Source: Streptomyces sp. V4I2 (GTDB taxonomy: Bacteria; Actinomycetota; Actinomycetes; Streptomycetales; Streptomycetaceae). From it: DNA of 64,000 nucleotides. The position numbers and the translations under genes were made by a program. Location: contig NZ_JAUSZM010000003.1 in the NCBI RefSeq assembly GCF_030817655.1, positions 9,176,001 to 9,240,000 on the forward strand, written 5' to 3'. A model generated the notes under the pieces. That model was not told the DNA's origin and made no database searches. It was given only the letters and a program-made list of their open reading frames with translations. Positions 33,120-42,502 of the stretch are shown here, in pieces; the stretch's first letter is position 1; each line of letters starts with the position of its first letter.

Positions 33120-34493
33120 GTGTCCCCGACGCCCGGCCCCCCTTGCCGCATCTCCGCGCTCGACACCTACGACATCCGTTTCCCCACCTCGCGCGAGCTC
33201 GACGGCTCCGACGCGATGAACCCGGACCCCGACTACTCGGCTGCCTACGTCGTGCTGCGCACGGACTCCCAAGAGGGCGCGGCCGGACCCGAGGGGCACG
33301 GCTTCACCTTCACCATCGGGCGGGGCAACGAGGTCCAGGTCGCCGCGATCCACGCGCTGCGCCACCATGTGGTCGGACGGTCCGTCGACGAGGTGTGCGC
33401 CGACCCGGGCTCGCTCTTCCGGGACCTGATCGGGGACAGCCAGCTGCGCTGGCTCGGGCCCGAGAAGGGCGTGATGCACATGGCGATCGGCGCGGTGACC
33501 AACGCCGTGTGGGACCTGGCGGCCAAGCGCGCCGGCAAGCCGCTGTGGCGGCTGCTCGCCGAGGCCGACCCCGAGTGGCTGGTCGGCCAGGTCGACTTCC
33601 GCTACCTCACCGACGCGCTCACCCCCGAGGAGGCGCTGAAGCTCCTGCGCAAGGGCCGGGAAGGAGCGGCCGAGCGCACCACCGACCTCCTCGACCGGGG
33701 CTTCCCCGCCTACACCACCTCCCCGGGCTGGCTCGGCTACGACGACGAGAAACTCACCCGGCTCGCCGCCGAGGCGGTCGCCGACGGCTTCCGGCAGATC
33801 AAGCTCAAGGTCGGCGCCGACCTCGACGACGACATCCGGCGCTGCCGGGTCGCCCGCCAGGTCGTCGGCCCGGACATCCGCATGGCGATCGACGCCAACC
33901 AGCGCTGGGACGTCGACGAGGCGATCCGCTGGACCAAGGCACTCGCCGAGTTCGACCCGTACTGGATCGAGGAGCCCACCAGCCCCGACGACGTCCTCGG
34001 CCACGCCGCGATCCGCAAGGCGGTGGCCCCGGTGAAGGTCGCCACCGGCGAGCACGTGCAGAACCGGGTCGTCTTCAAGCAGCTCCTCCAGGCCGGCGCC
34101 GTCGACGTCGTCCAGATCGACGCGGCCCGCGTCGCCGGCGTCAACGAGAACCTCGCCGTGCTGCTCCTCGCGGCCAAGTTCGGCGTGCCGGTCTGCCCGC
34201 ACGCGGGCGGCGTCGGCCTGTGCGAACTCGTCCAGCACCTGTCGATGTTCGACTACGTGGCCCTCTCCGGCACCACCGAGGACCGCGTCATCGAGTACGT
34301 CGACCATCTGCACGACCACTTCCTCGCCCCGGTGGTGATCCGCGAGGGTCACTACACGGCACCCACCACGCCGGGCTTCTCGGCGGCCATGCGACCGGAG
34401 TCCATCGCGCGGTACACCTTCCCTGACGGCGCCTTCTGGGCCGCCGACATCGAGACGCGGAACCACGAGAACAAGAAGGGACAGGCGGCATGA
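33120..34493 (+). CDS. fucD: L-fuconate dehydratase (enolase superfamily)
   Basis: The 457-residue product starts at GTG 33120. It has the long form and signatures of L-fuconate dehydratases: DTYDIRFPTSRELDGSDAMN, GHGFTFTIGRGNEVQVAAI, and in the barrel FRQIKLKVGADLDDD (KxK catalytic Lys), MAIDANQRWDV, WIEEPTSPDDVLGH and TGEHVQNRV as metal ligands, and CPHAGGVGLCELVQHL with the catalytic His. It removes water from L-fuconate to give 2-keto-3-deoxy-L-fuconate. The next gene begins inside its stop codon (ATGA). Confidence 0.93.
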   Translation: MSPTPGPPCRISALDTYDIRFPTSRELDGSDAMNPDPDYSAAYVVLRTDSQEGAAGPEGHGFTFTIGRGNEVQVAAIHALRHHVVGRSVDEVCADPGSLFRDLIGDSQLRWLGPEKGVMHMAIGAVTNAVWDLAAKRAGKPLWRLLAEADPEWLVGQVDFRYLTDALTPEEALKLLRKGREGAAERTTDLLDRGFPAYTTSPGWLGYDDEKLTRLAAEAVADGFRQIKLKVGADLDDDIRRCRVARQVVGPDIRMAIDANQRWDVDEAIRWTKALAEFDPYWIEEPTSPDDVLGHAAIRKAVAPVKVATGEHVQNRVVFKQLLQAGAVDVVQIDAARVAGVNENLAVLLLAAKFGVPVCPHAGGVGLCELVQHLSMFDYVALSGTTEDRVIEYVDHLHDHFLAPVVIREGHYTAPTTPGFSAAMRPESIARYTFPDGAFWAADIETRNHENKKGQAA

Positions 34494-35245
34494 GCGACTT
34501 CGAGGGCCTCAAGGCCCTGGTCACCGGCGGCGCCTCCGGCCTCGGCCGGGCCACCGCGGAACTCCTGGCCGCGCGCGGCGCCCAGGTCGCCGTACTCGAT
34601 CTGGACCCGTCGTCGGTCGAGAAGCCGTTGCTCGCCTACCGGGCCGACGTCACCGACGACGCCTCCGTACGCACGGCCGTCGCGGCCGCCGTCGCCGAGC
34701 TCGGCGGACTCGACGTCCTGGTCAACAACGCGGGCATCGGCGCCCAGGGCTCCGTCGAGGACAACGACGACGAGGAGTGGCACCGCGTCCTGGACGTCAA
34801 TGTCGTCGGCATGGTGCGCGTCGCCCGCGCCGCCCTGCCCCACCTGCGGGAATCCGCGTACGCGGCGATCGTCAACACCTGCTCCATCGCGGCCACCGCG
34901 GGCCTGCCGCAGCGGGCCCTGTACAGCGCGACCAAGGGCGCCGTGTACTCCCTCACCCTCGCCATGGCCGCCGACCACGTCCGCGAGGGCATCCGCGTCA
35001 ACTGCGTCAACCCCGGCACCGCGGACACCCCGTGGATCGGCCGCCTGCTGGCCAAGGCACCCGACCCGGCCGCCGAACGCGCCGCACTGGAGGCCCGCCA
35101 GCCCACCGGCCGCCTGGTCTCGGCCGACGAGGTCGCGGGCGCCATCGCCTACCTCGCCAGCCCCCTGTCCGGCGCCACCACGGGCACCTCACTCGCCGTC
35201 GACGGCGGCATGCAGGGCCTGCGACTGCGACCGGTGGGCCAGTGA
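34490..35245 (+). CDS. SDR dehydrogenase, probable 2-keto-3-deoxy-L-fuconate dehydrogenase
   Basis: The 251-residue protein is a classical SDR: TGGASGLGRATAELL, LDLDPSSVEK after strand 2 (acidic, so NAD+ is likely), LVNNAGIGAQ, TCSIAATAG with the Ser, YSATK with Tyr and Lys, and NPGTADTPW. In the non-phosphorylative fucose route an SDR oxidises 2-keto-3-deoxy-L-fuconate at C4 to the 2,4-diketo acid. Its place directly after the dehydratase, with an ATGA overlap, supports that. Role by context, fold certain. Confidence 0.85.
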   Translation: MSDFEGLKALVTGGASGLGRATAELLAARGAQVAVLDLDPSSVEKPLLAYRADVTDDASVRTAVAAAVAELGGLDVLVNNAGIGAQGSVEDNDDEEWHRVLDVNVVGMVRVARAALPHLRESAYAAIVNTCSIAATAGLPQRALYSATKGAVYSLTLAMAADHVREGIRVNCVNPGTADTPWIGRLLAKAPDPAAERAALEARQPTGRLVSADEVAGAIAYLASPLSGATTGTSLAVDGGMQGLRLRPVGQ

Positions 35246-36228
35246 GCACGCTCGGCCGCAGCGGCGTCCGGGTCAGCGAGCTCGCCTTCGGCGCCGCCGC
35301 GATCGGCAACCTCTTCACCGAGGTCGGCGAGGAGCAGGCGCACGAGGCCGTGACCGCCGCCTGGCAGCGCGGGATCCGCTACTTCGACACCGCCCCCCAC
35401 TACGGCATCGGCCTGTCCGAACGCCGCCTCGGCGCGGCCCTGCGCGAGCATCCGCGGGCCCAGTACACGATCTCCACCAAGGTAGGGCGCCGCCTGGAAC
35501 CCTCGCAGGCCGGCGGCGACGACCTGGCGAACGGCTTCGCCGTCCCCGCCACCCACCGCCGCGTGTGGGACTTCACCGCCGACGGCGTACGACGCACCCT
35601 GGAGGCAAGCCTCGAACGCCTCGGCCTCGACCGCGTCGACGCCGTCTACCTCCACGACCCCGACGACCACGCCGAACAGGCCTTCCGGGAGGGCTATCCG
35701 GCCCTGGAGAAGCTCCGCTCGGAGGGCGTGGTCGGCGCGATCGGCGCGGGCATGAACCAGTCCGAGATGCTCACCCGCTTCGTCCGCGACACGGACGTCG
35801 ACGTGGTGCTGTGCGCGGGCCGCTACACCCTGCTCGACCAGGGCGCGCTCACCGAACTGCTCCCGGCGGCGGTGGAACGCGGCACGTCGGTGGTGGTGGG
35901 CGGCGCCTTCAACTCCGGTCTCCTGGCGGACCCGAAGCCGGGGGCGACGTACAACTACGCCCAGGCACCGGCCGAGATGCTGGACCGGGCCCTGCGGCTC
36001 AAGTCCGTCGCCGACCGCCACGGCACCACCCTGCGGGCCGCCGCCCTGGCTTTCTGCGCGGCCCATCCGGCGGTCGCGAGCGTTCTCGTCGGCGTCCGTT
36101 CGGCGGCCGAGGTCCACGACTGCGCCGACCAGTTCGCGGCCACCGTCCCCGCCGCCTTCTGGCAGGAGGCCAGGGACACCGGCCTCCTGCCCGCCGACGC
36201 CCCCGTCCCCGCCGAGGAGTCGTCATGA
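35242..36228 (+). CDS. Aldo/keto reductase, probable L-fucose 1-dehydrogenase
   Basis: The 328-residue protein begins MSTLGRSGVRVSELAFGAAAI at a GTG overlapping the previous stop (GTGA). The AKR tetrad is visible: Asp and Tyr in YFDTAPHYGIGLSE, Lys in ISTKVGRRL and His in VYLHDPDDH. It closely resembles the AKR group called D-threo-aldose 1-dehydrogenase or L-fucose/L-galactose dehydrogenase, which oxidises the C1 of L-fucose to the lactone with NAD(P)+. This is the first oxidation of the pathway. Confidence 0.88.
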   Translation: MSTLGRSGVRVSELAFGAAAIGNLFTEVGEEQAHEAVTAAWQRGIRYFDTAPHYGIGLSERRLGAALREHPRAQYTISTKVGRRLEPSQAGGDDLANGFAVPATHRRVWDFTADGVRRTLEASLERLGLDRVDAVYLHDPDDHAEQAFREGYPALEKLRSEGVVGAIGAGMNQSEMLTRFVRDTDVDVVLCAGRYTLLDQGALTELLPAAVERGTSVVVGGAFNSGLLADPKPGATYNYAQAPAEMLDRALRLKSVADRHGTTLRAAALAFCAAHPAVASVLVGVRSAAEVHDCADQFAATVPAAFWQEARDTGLLPADAPVPAEESS

Positions 36229-36539
36229 GAGTCGCCCTGCACACCAAGGTCCGCGCCGACCGGATCGACGCGTACGAAGCCGCCCACCGCGAGGTCCCGG
36301 CCGAGCTCACCGACGCGATCCGCGCCGCCGGCGCCACCTCCTGGACGATCTGGCGCAGCGGCACCGACCTCTTCCACGTCCTGGAGTGCGAGGACTACGC
36401 CCGCCTCCTCGCGGAGCTGGAGAAGCTGCCGGTCAACCTCGCCTGGCAGGCCCGCATGGCCGAGCTGCTGGAGGTGGTGCACGACTACTCCGGCGAGGGC
36501 GCGGACGCCGGCCTGCCCGTGGTGTGGGAGCTGCCGTGA
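36225..36539 (+). CDS. L-rhamnose mutarotase-family protein (RhaM type), probable fucose mutarotase
   Basis: The 104-residue protein begins MRVALHTKVRADRIDAYEAA, with HREVPAELTDAIRAAG, SWTIWRSGTDLFHVLECED and PVNLAWQARMAELLEV, all RhaM (PF05336) signatures. Its His and Tyr residues catalyse interconversion of alpha and beta anomers of 6-deoxy sugars. In this operon it would provide the fucose anomer used by the dehydrogenase. Start and stop overlap both neighbours by 4 bases. Confidence 0.9.
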   Translation: MRVALHTKVRADRIDAYEAAHREVPAELTDAIRAAGATSWTIWRSGTDLFHVLECEDYARLLAELEKLPVNLAWQARMAELLEVVHDYSGEGADAGLPVVWELP

Positions 36540-37360
36540 CCGTGGACGCGCACCACCACGTGTGGGACCTGTCCGTCCGGGACCAGGACTGGATCGATCG
36601 GGGCAGCCCGCTCCGGCGCGACTTCACGGTCGAGGATCTCGCGCCCGAGGCCCGCGCGGCAGGAGTCGACCGCACCGTCCTCGTCCAGACCGTCACCGTG
36701 CCCGAGGAGACGCCGGAGTTCCTCGCCCTCGCGGCCCGCCACGACCTGATCGCGGGTGTCGTCGGCTGGACCGACCTCACCCGCCCCGACGTCGCCGACG
36801 AACTGGCCCGGCTGCGGGAACTCCCCGGCGGGCGGTACCTCAAGGGCATCCGCCACCAGGTCCAGGGCGAGCCGGACCCCCAGTGGCTGCTGCGGGCGGA
36901 CGTACGACGCGGCCTGACCGCCGTGGCCGAAGCGGGCCTGGTCTACGACCTGGTCGTCCTGCCCCACCAACTGCCGGCCTGCGCCAAGGCGGCGGCCGCC
37001 CTGCCCGAACTCACCTTCGTCCTCGACCACTTGGGCAAGCCGCCCGTCGCCTCCGGCGCGCTGGAACCCTGGGCGTCCGACGTCCGCTCTCTCGCCGCGT
37101 CCCCCAACTCGGTCTGCAAGCTGTCCGGCATGGTCACCGAGGCGGCCCCCGGCTCCTGGACCGCCGAGGACCTGCGGCCGTACGCCGACACGGTGCTGGA
37201 CGCCTTCGGCCCCGGCCGGCTGATGTTCGGCTCGGACTGGCCGGTGTGCACCACGGAGGCGAGGTACGGCGAAGTGCTGGACCTGGCACGGCAGTTGATC
37301 GGCGCGGCGGACCACACCCAGGTCTTCGAGTCCACCGCCACCCGCGTCTATGACCTCTGA
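36536..37360 (+). CDS. Amidohydrolase-family L-fuconolactonase
   Basis: The 274-residue protein (MTVDAHHHVWDLSVRDQDWI) is of the Amidohydro_2 type with metal-binding HHHVWD at the start, LDHLGKPP and FGSDWPVC at the end. GRYLKGIRHQVQGEPDP is typical of L-fucono- and L-rhamnono-lactonases. It opens the lactone made by the aldo/keto reductase to L-fuconate, the dehydratase substrate. It starts in a GTGA overlap and ends the operon, overlapping the converging gene by 13 bases. No diketo-acid hydrolase or aldolase gene follows here. Confidence 0.9.
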   Translation: MTVDAHHHVWDLSVRDQDWIDRGSPLRRDFTVEDLAPEARAAGVDRTVLVQTVTVPEETPEFLALAARHDLIAGVVGWTDLTRPDVADELARLRELPGGRYLKGIRHQVQGEPDPQWLLRADVRRGLTAVAEAGLVYDLVVLPHQLPACAKAAAALPELTFVLDHLGKPPVASGALEPWASDVRSLAASPNSVCKLSGMVTEAAPGSWTAEDLRPYADTVLDAFGPGRLMFGSDWPVCTTEARYGEVLDLARQLIGAADHTQVFESTATRVYDL

Positions 37361-38769
37361 GCCACCCCGGCCAACCGCGTGGGCGGCAGATACTCCCGCA
37401 CGTACGTCCGCTCCCAGCACGCGCCCGTCTCCCGCAGCTCCTGCCACGTCGTGTACCGGTAGCGGAAGAGGCGGGCGCGGACGTAGCGGGGCGGGGCGTC
37501 GGGCGGGAACGGGGAGCGGCGCAGCAGCTTCAGCGTGTCGCGGTCGTTCTCCAGGAGCCGTTCCACCAGGGTGCCGAACCACGAGCCGGCGTACGCGGGC
37601 GACAGCGCGGCGAACCACATCATCCAGTCGAGCCGCAGATGGTACGGGGCGAACTGGCGCGGCCAGCGCCGGGGATCGCCCGGCTTGCCCTTGAACTCGT
37701 ACTCCCGCCAGTCGGAGTCCTCGCGCGGTACGTCGTCGGACGTGCCCTCGACGACCACCTCGTGGCGGACCCGGCTGACGCTGCCGAAGGCGCCGTAGGT
37801 GTTGACCAGGTGCAGCGGGTCGAAGGAGCGGTTCATGACCTGGCGCCGGGAGAGCATGTTGCGGACCGGCTGGTAGCTGAGCCCCACGAGCAGCGCGGCG
37901 ACCGCGAGGACCACGACCTCGTACCAGAGCGGCGCGTCGGGCACCGACGGCGGATCGCTCGGGAGCTCCACCGCCGACAGTGCCAGCACGATGGTGATCC
38001 AGTTCAGCCAGGAGAAGTTGCCCGAGAGCACCAGCCACAGCTGGGTGAGGATCATCAGCGAGGCCGCCGCCGTGGCGACCGGCTGCGGGGTGAAGAGCAG
38101 GAAGGGCACCACGAGTTGGGTGACGTGGTTGGCGGCCACCTCCACGCGGTGCAGGGGCCTGGGCAGGTGGTGGAAGAACCAGCTCAGGGGGCCGGGCATC
38201 GGCTGCGTCTCGTGATGGTGGTCCAGGCACGTCAGCTTCCGCCAGCACTCGTCGCCACGCATCTTGATCAGACCCGCCCCGAACTCGACGCGGAACAGGA
38301 TCCAGCGCAGCAGGAACAGCACGAGGATCGGCGGGGCCACCTCGTCGTTGCCGAGGAACACGGCGAGGAAGCCGACCTCCAGCAGCAGGGACTCCCAGCC
38401 GAAGCCGTACCAGGTCTGGCCGACGTTCACGATCGACAGGTACAGCACCCACGGCACCAGCCACAGCACCATCCCGGCCCACAGGGGGAGATACGAGTCG
38501 AGCCCCGCGACCAGTGCCGCGGACACCGCACAGCCCGTCCACGCACAGGCCGCGAAGAACCGGTCCGAGTAGTGGAGCTGGAAGAGGCTCGGGGCGTGCT
38601 TGAAGGGCATCCGCGCCACGAACCGGGGCACGGGCAGCATGCCGCGCTCGCCGATCAGCGCACGGAACTGCAGGGCCGCCGTCAGGAACGCCACGAGGTA
38701 CAGGACGGCCAGAGCCCGCTGGAAGACCAGCCGGCTCAGCCAGTACTCGGATGCGGTGAACCAGTCCAC
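37348..38769 (-). CDS. Lipase maturation factor-family membrane protein
   Basis: The 473-residue form starts at GTG 38769 (MDWFTASEYWLSRLVFQRAL), preceded by a strong GGAGGAG; the ATG at 38793 adds eight residues and has no such site. Family features are LYLVAFLTAALQFRALIGERG, WESLLLEVGFLAVFLG, LLRWILFRVEFGAGLIKMRG, HHHETQPMPGPLSWFFHHLP, and in the C-terminal part EYEFKGKPGDPRRWPRQFAP and YHLRLDWMMWFAAL. Eukaryotic relatives (LMF1) help lipases fold in the ER; the bacterial function is unknown. About eight membrane helices are expected. It converges on the fucose operon with a 13-base overlap. Confidence 0.88.
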   Translation of the reverse strand: MDWFTASEYWLSRLVFQRALAVLYLVAFLTAALQFRALIGERGMLPVPRFVARMPFKHAPSLFQLHYSDRFFAACAWTGCAVSAALVAGLDSYLPLWAGMVLWLVPWVLYLSIVNVGQTWYGFGWESLLLEVGFLAVFLGNDEVAPPILVLFLLRWILFRVEFGAGLIKMRGDECWRKLTCLDHHHETQPMPGPLSWFFHHLPRPLHRVEVAANHVTQLVVPFLLFTPQPVATAAASLMILTQLWLVLSGNFSWLNWITIVLALSAVELPSDPPSVPDAPLWYEVVVLAVAALLVGLSYQPVRNMLSRRQVMNRSFDPLHLVNTYGAFGSVSRVRHEVVVEGTSDDVPREDSDWREYEFKGKPGDPRRWPRQFAPYHLRLDWMMWFAALSPAYAGSWFGTLVERLLENDRDTLKLLRRSPFPPDAPPRYVRARLFRYRYTTWQELRETGACWERTYVREYLPPTRLAGVAQRS

Positions 38770-38962
38770 GGCCGTGCGCTCCTCCTCTCCCATTCTCGCG
38801 CCGGAACGTTCTCGCGCCGGAACCTCAGGTGACTCTCCGTGTACCACGGTCTCCGCTTGCGTAACCCAAGTGAGTGAAGCAGACAATAGTGACGAACTGC
38901 CGCGCCCCGACAGCGGCGCTGCACGGGATGGACGGGATCGACGGGATCGACGGGAGAGTGTG

Positions 38963-40306
38963 GTGCGTGTACCCACCGGAACCCTCGTCACGGCCTGCGC
39001 GCTCTCGGCGGCGCTCCTCGTCGCCGGCTGCGGCGGCGACGGGGACGAGAACACGAAGGCGAGCGGGGAACTCTTCCTCCAGCCGGTCGCGGCCCAGGGG
39101 CCCGATCCCTTCACGGACTCCACGGCGACCTCGACAGCCACGCCGTCCCCGGTCACCCGAACGCCGCTACCGGACGACGGGTCGGGACCGACCGCCGTAC
39201 GGTCCGTGTCCGGCGAGACGCCCGGGCTCTACGGCGGCGCCGCACGGATCGGCAGCTGCGACGTCGACCGGCAGATCGACCACCTGACCCGCGACCCGGC
39301 CAAGGCCCGCGCCTTCGCCCGGGTCGAGGGCATCTCCCAGGCGTCGATCCCCGCCTACCTGCGTGGACTGGCGCCGGTCGCGCTGCGCGCCGACACGCGG
39401 GTCACCAACCACGGCTTCAGCGGCGGACGGGCGACGAGCTACCAGTCCGTCCTCCAGGCCGGCACCGCCGTCCTCGTCGACGACCGGGGTGTGCCACGGG
39501 TCCGGTGCGCCTGCGGCAACCCACTGAAGCCGCCGGTCGCGACGCAGGGCAGCCCGGGCACCAGCGGGCACCCCTGGGCCGGATACCGGCCCGCCCAGGT
39601 GATCATGGTGGCCCCGACCACCCAGGTCATGACCAACATCACGATCATCGACGTCGTCACCAACACCTGGATCGAGCGGAGCATCGGCCACGACGTCCGC
39701 CACGACCGCGTGGTGCCCGCCCCGGACCCGGTGACGCCGACCCCGATCCCCGACAACAGTGCGTCCGTCTCCCCGACGGACGAGCGTACGGAGAGCTCCT
39801 CCCCGGAGGCGACCGACTGCGTGACGCCGACCGCGACCGTCACACCGGACGCCACCGACGACGTACCGACGGATGGGCCGACCGACGTACCGACGGATGT
39901 ACTGACCGATGTGCCGGCGGACGAACCCATGGACCCGGCGGACGAACTCATGGGCCCGTCTGACGAATCCACGGACCCGTCCACGGAGACGTCGACGAGC
40001 GAGCCCACGGACTGCCCCACGGCCGCCCCCGTCACGGCCACGCCCCCGACGAGCGACCCGGAGAGCCCGCTCGTCCCGTCGGACGACACGAGCGTGCCCG
40101 ACCTCGGGACGGCGATCCCGGACGGGCCGACCGCCGAGGACCCCACCGGGGAGGCCCCCGGCACCCTCCACGACTCCCCGGACGAGGTCGGCCCCGAGGC
40201 CGTGCCGGACACCCCCGACCTGCCCGACGGCGGCGGCCTGATCCCCGACGACCCGGCCGGCACGGACAGCGTCTTCGGCAGCCCCACGGACGTCTTCGGC
40301 AGCTGA
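38963..40306 (+). CDS. DUF6777-type lipoprotein with long Thr/Pro/Asp-rich tail
   Basis: The 447-residue product starts at one of two adjacent GTG codons (38960 or 38963). The signal ends in LLVAGCGGDG, a lipobox. The domain over residues about 30-230 has LQPVAAQGPDPFTDSTA, RSVSGETPGLYGG, CDVDRQIDHLTRDPAKARAF, LRADTRVTNHGFSGG and VRCACGNPL, which I recognise as the Streptomyces DUF6777 domain. The last 200 residues are disordered repeats such as PTDVPTDVLTDVP. It should be anchored outside the membrane and reach into the wall. Function unknown. Confidence 0.82.
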   Translation: MRVPTGTLVTACALSAALLVAGCGGDGDENTKASGELFLQPVAAQGPDPFTDSTATSTATPSPVTRTPLPDDGSGPTAVRSVSGETPGLYGGAARIGSCDVDRQIDHLTRDPAKARAFARVEGISQASIPAYLRGLAPVALRADTRVTNHGFSGGRATSYQSVLQAGTAVLVDDRGVPRVRCACGNPLKPPVATQGSPGTSGHPWAGYRPAQVIMVAPTTQVMTNITIIDVVTNTWIERSIGHDVRHDRVVPAPDPVTPTPIPDNSASVSPTDERTESSSPEATDCVTPTATVTPDATDDVPTDGPTDVPTDVLTDVPADEPMDPADELMGPSDESTDPSTETSTSEPTDCPTAAPVTATPPTSDPESPLVPSDDTSVPDLGTAIPDGPTAEDPTGEAPGTLHDSPDEVGPEAVPDTPDLPDGGGLIPDDPAGTDSVFGSPTDVFGS

Positions 40307-40383
40307 CCGCAGGCGCCCGACGGCCCGCGTCCCCGTCCGCCTCCCCGGTCGAAGTATCGGACAAATCCTGGCAAGGTGGCCCC

Positions 40384-42471
40384 ATGGTTGATCGGGGAGC
40401 GAGCGCCCTGTCACTCCCGGACGACTGGCCCGCCCACCCGGATCCGATCCTGGCGCTCAACCGTATGGGCAGTTTCGACTGGGACCTGGACAACGGTGTG
40501 TTCCACATGGACGCCCAGGCCCACGAGGTCTTCGACCTGCGCCCCGACGAGTACGACGGGAACCCGACGTCCCTCGGCATCCGGGTCCCGCGGGCCGAGG
40601 CCCACCGGCTGGACACCCTGGTCGCCCAGGCCATGAAGGACGGCAGCGAGAACTACGGCGCCTACTTCCGTCTCCGCCGCCGCGACGGCACCCTGCGCTG
40701 GACCCACACCCAGGGCTGCATCCGGCGCGACGAGTCGGGCCGCCCGCGTCGGATCATCGGCATCGTCCGGGACGCCACCCGGGAGCTGAGGGAGAGCGAG
40801 GTCCGCCGGGAGCAGGCCGCCCTGGACGCAGCCCTGCGCGAGCAGACCAACGTCGTGCAGCTCACCACGGCCGCGCTCGCCCACGCCCGCACCGTCCAGG
40901 ACGTCATCGACGTCCTCAAGGACACCCATGGCCTCACCCACCTCGGTGCCACCAGCCTGGTCTTCGGCCTGGTCGAGGCCGGCCGCATCCGGCTGGTCGC
41001 CGAGGGCCCCGCGGGCAGTTTCGTCCCCGGTACCGACATCACCCGGATCGACGAGCCCTACCCGATGAGCGAGGCCGTCCGGACCCTCACGCCCCGCTTC
41101 ATCGAGTCGCCGGAGGAGTTCGCGGACCGGTACCCGGTCCTCTGGCCGCACATCACCGACCTGAACATCACCTCGGCGGCCTATCTCCCGCTCATCGCCG
41201 AGGCCCGCCCGATCGGCGCCATGGGTCTGCTCTACAGCGACCGGCACGGCTTCTCGCCCGAGGACCGCAACGTCCTGATCGCCCTCGGCAGCAGCATCGC
41301 CCAGAGCCTCATGCGGGCCATGCTCCACGAGCAGGACATGGACCTCGCCACCGGCCTCCAGCAGGCCATGCTGCCGCGCACCATCCCCAGCGTCCCCGGC
41401 GCCGACGTCGCCGTCCGCTACCGCGCCGGCGACGCCACGGGTTCCCTCGGCCGGGACGTCGGCGGCGACTGGTACGACGTCATCCCGCTGCCAGGCGGCC
41501 GGGTCGGCGCCGTCATCGGTGACGTCCAGGGCCACGACACGCACGCCGCCGCCGTCATGGGCCAGCTGCGCATCGTGCTGCGGGCGTACGCCGCCGAGGG
41601 CCACACCCCGGCCGCGGTGATGGCCCGCGCCTCCGTCTTCCTGCACGAACTCGACACCGACCGCTTCGCGACCTGCCTGTACGCGGAGGCAGACCTGTCC
41701 ACCGGCGTGGTCCAGGTGGTCCGGGCCGGCCACATCGACCCCCTCGTCCGCAGGCCCGACGGCAGCTGCCGCCGGATCTCCGTGGAGGGCGGACTGCCGC
41801 TCGGCCTGTCCGCCGAGTTCGGGCGCCTCGAATACCCCGTCGCCACTCTCGAACTGGATCCCGACCACACCCTGCTGCTGTGCACCGACGGCCTGGTCGA
41901 ACAGCCCGGCGCCGACCTCGACGACGGCATGCGGCTCCTCACCACCCTCATCGCCACCGGCCCGGACGACGTCCGCGACCTCGCGGACCGCCTGATCGAC
42001 GTGGCCGAGGAACGCGGCGGTGACGACGACGTCGCCCTGCTCCTGCTGCGCCGCCGCGGCCTGGGCGTCCCCCGGTCCGGGGGCCGGCTCCAGCAGCACG
42101 TGGCACCCGGCGACGCCGAGGCCCTCGCCGAGGCCCGGCACATGATCCGCACCGCGGTCGGCGCCTGGGGCGCCCGCGGCCTCTCCGACGAGATCGAACT
42201 CGTCGCCGACGAGCTGATCACCAACGCCCTGATGCACACCGAGGGCTCCGCGATCGTCACCCTGCGGGTCCTCACCGGCCGCGACCGCCGGCTGCGCGTC
42301 GAGGTCGAGGACTCCTCCAGCGCCCTGCCACGCCGCCGCGAGGCGGGCGAGTCGGGCGTGTCCGGCCGGGGCCTGCTCCTCGTCGACCTGCTCACCGACG
42401 TGTGGGGCGTGGAGGCGCGGGGCGGCGGCAAGGTCGTGTGGTGCGAGTTCGTGGTGCCGGAGCGGACCTGA
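40384..42471 (+). CDS. PAS-GAF-SpoIIE phosphatase with C-terminal HATPase
   Basis: The 695-residue protein combines a PAS domain (about 20-135: MGSFDWDLDNGVFHMDAQAH, RRRDGTLRWTHTQGC), a GAF domain (about 155-320), a PP2C/SpoIIE phosphatase (about 325-555: DLATGLQQAMLPRTIPSVPG, VGGDWYDVIPLPGGRVG, IGDVQGHD, LCTDGLVEQPG, RGGDDDVALLLL) and an RsbW-like histidine-kinase ATPase (about 575-690: ELVADELITNALMHTEG, GRGLLLVDLLTDVWG). Such proteins act on anti-sigma factor antagonists in partner-switching and are numerous in Streptomyces. The sensed signal is unknown. No antagonist gene lies adjacent. Confidence 0.92.
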   Translation: MVDRGASALSLPDDWPAHPDPILALNRMGSFDWDLDNGVFHMDAQAHEVFDLRPDEYDGNPTSLGIRVPRAEAHRLDTLVAQAMKDGSENYGAYFRLRRRDGTLRWTHTQGCIRRDESGRPRRIIGIVRDATRELRESEVRREQAALDAALREQTNVVQLTTAALAHARTVQDVIDVLKDTHGLTHLGATSLVFGLVEAGRIRLVAEGPAGSFVPGTDITRIDEPYPMSEAVRTLTPRFIESPEEFADRYPVLWPHITDLNITSAAYLPLIAEARPIGAMGLLYSDRHGFSPEDRNVLIALGSSIAQSLMRAMLHEQDMDLATGLQQAMLPRTIPSVPGADVAVRYRAGDATGSLGRDVGGDWYDVIPLPGGRVGAVIGDVQGHDTHAAAVMGQLRIVLRAYAAEGHTPAAVMARASVFLHELDTDRFATCLYAEADLSTGVVQVVRAGHIDPLVRRPDGSCRRISVEGGLPLGLSAEFGRLEYPVATLELDPDHTLLLCTDGLVEQPGADLDDGMRLLTTLIATGPDDVRDLADRLIDVAEERGGDDDVALLLLRRRGLGVPRSGGRLQQHVAPGDAEALAEARHMIRTAVGAWGARGLSDEIELVADELITNALMHTEGSAIVTLRVLTGRDRRLRVEVEDSSSALPRRREAGESGVSGRGLLLVDLLTDVWGVEARGGGKVVWCEFVVPERT

Positions 42472-42502
42472 GCACTTCGGCGACCGGTGGCACTCTGGAC
42501 GT

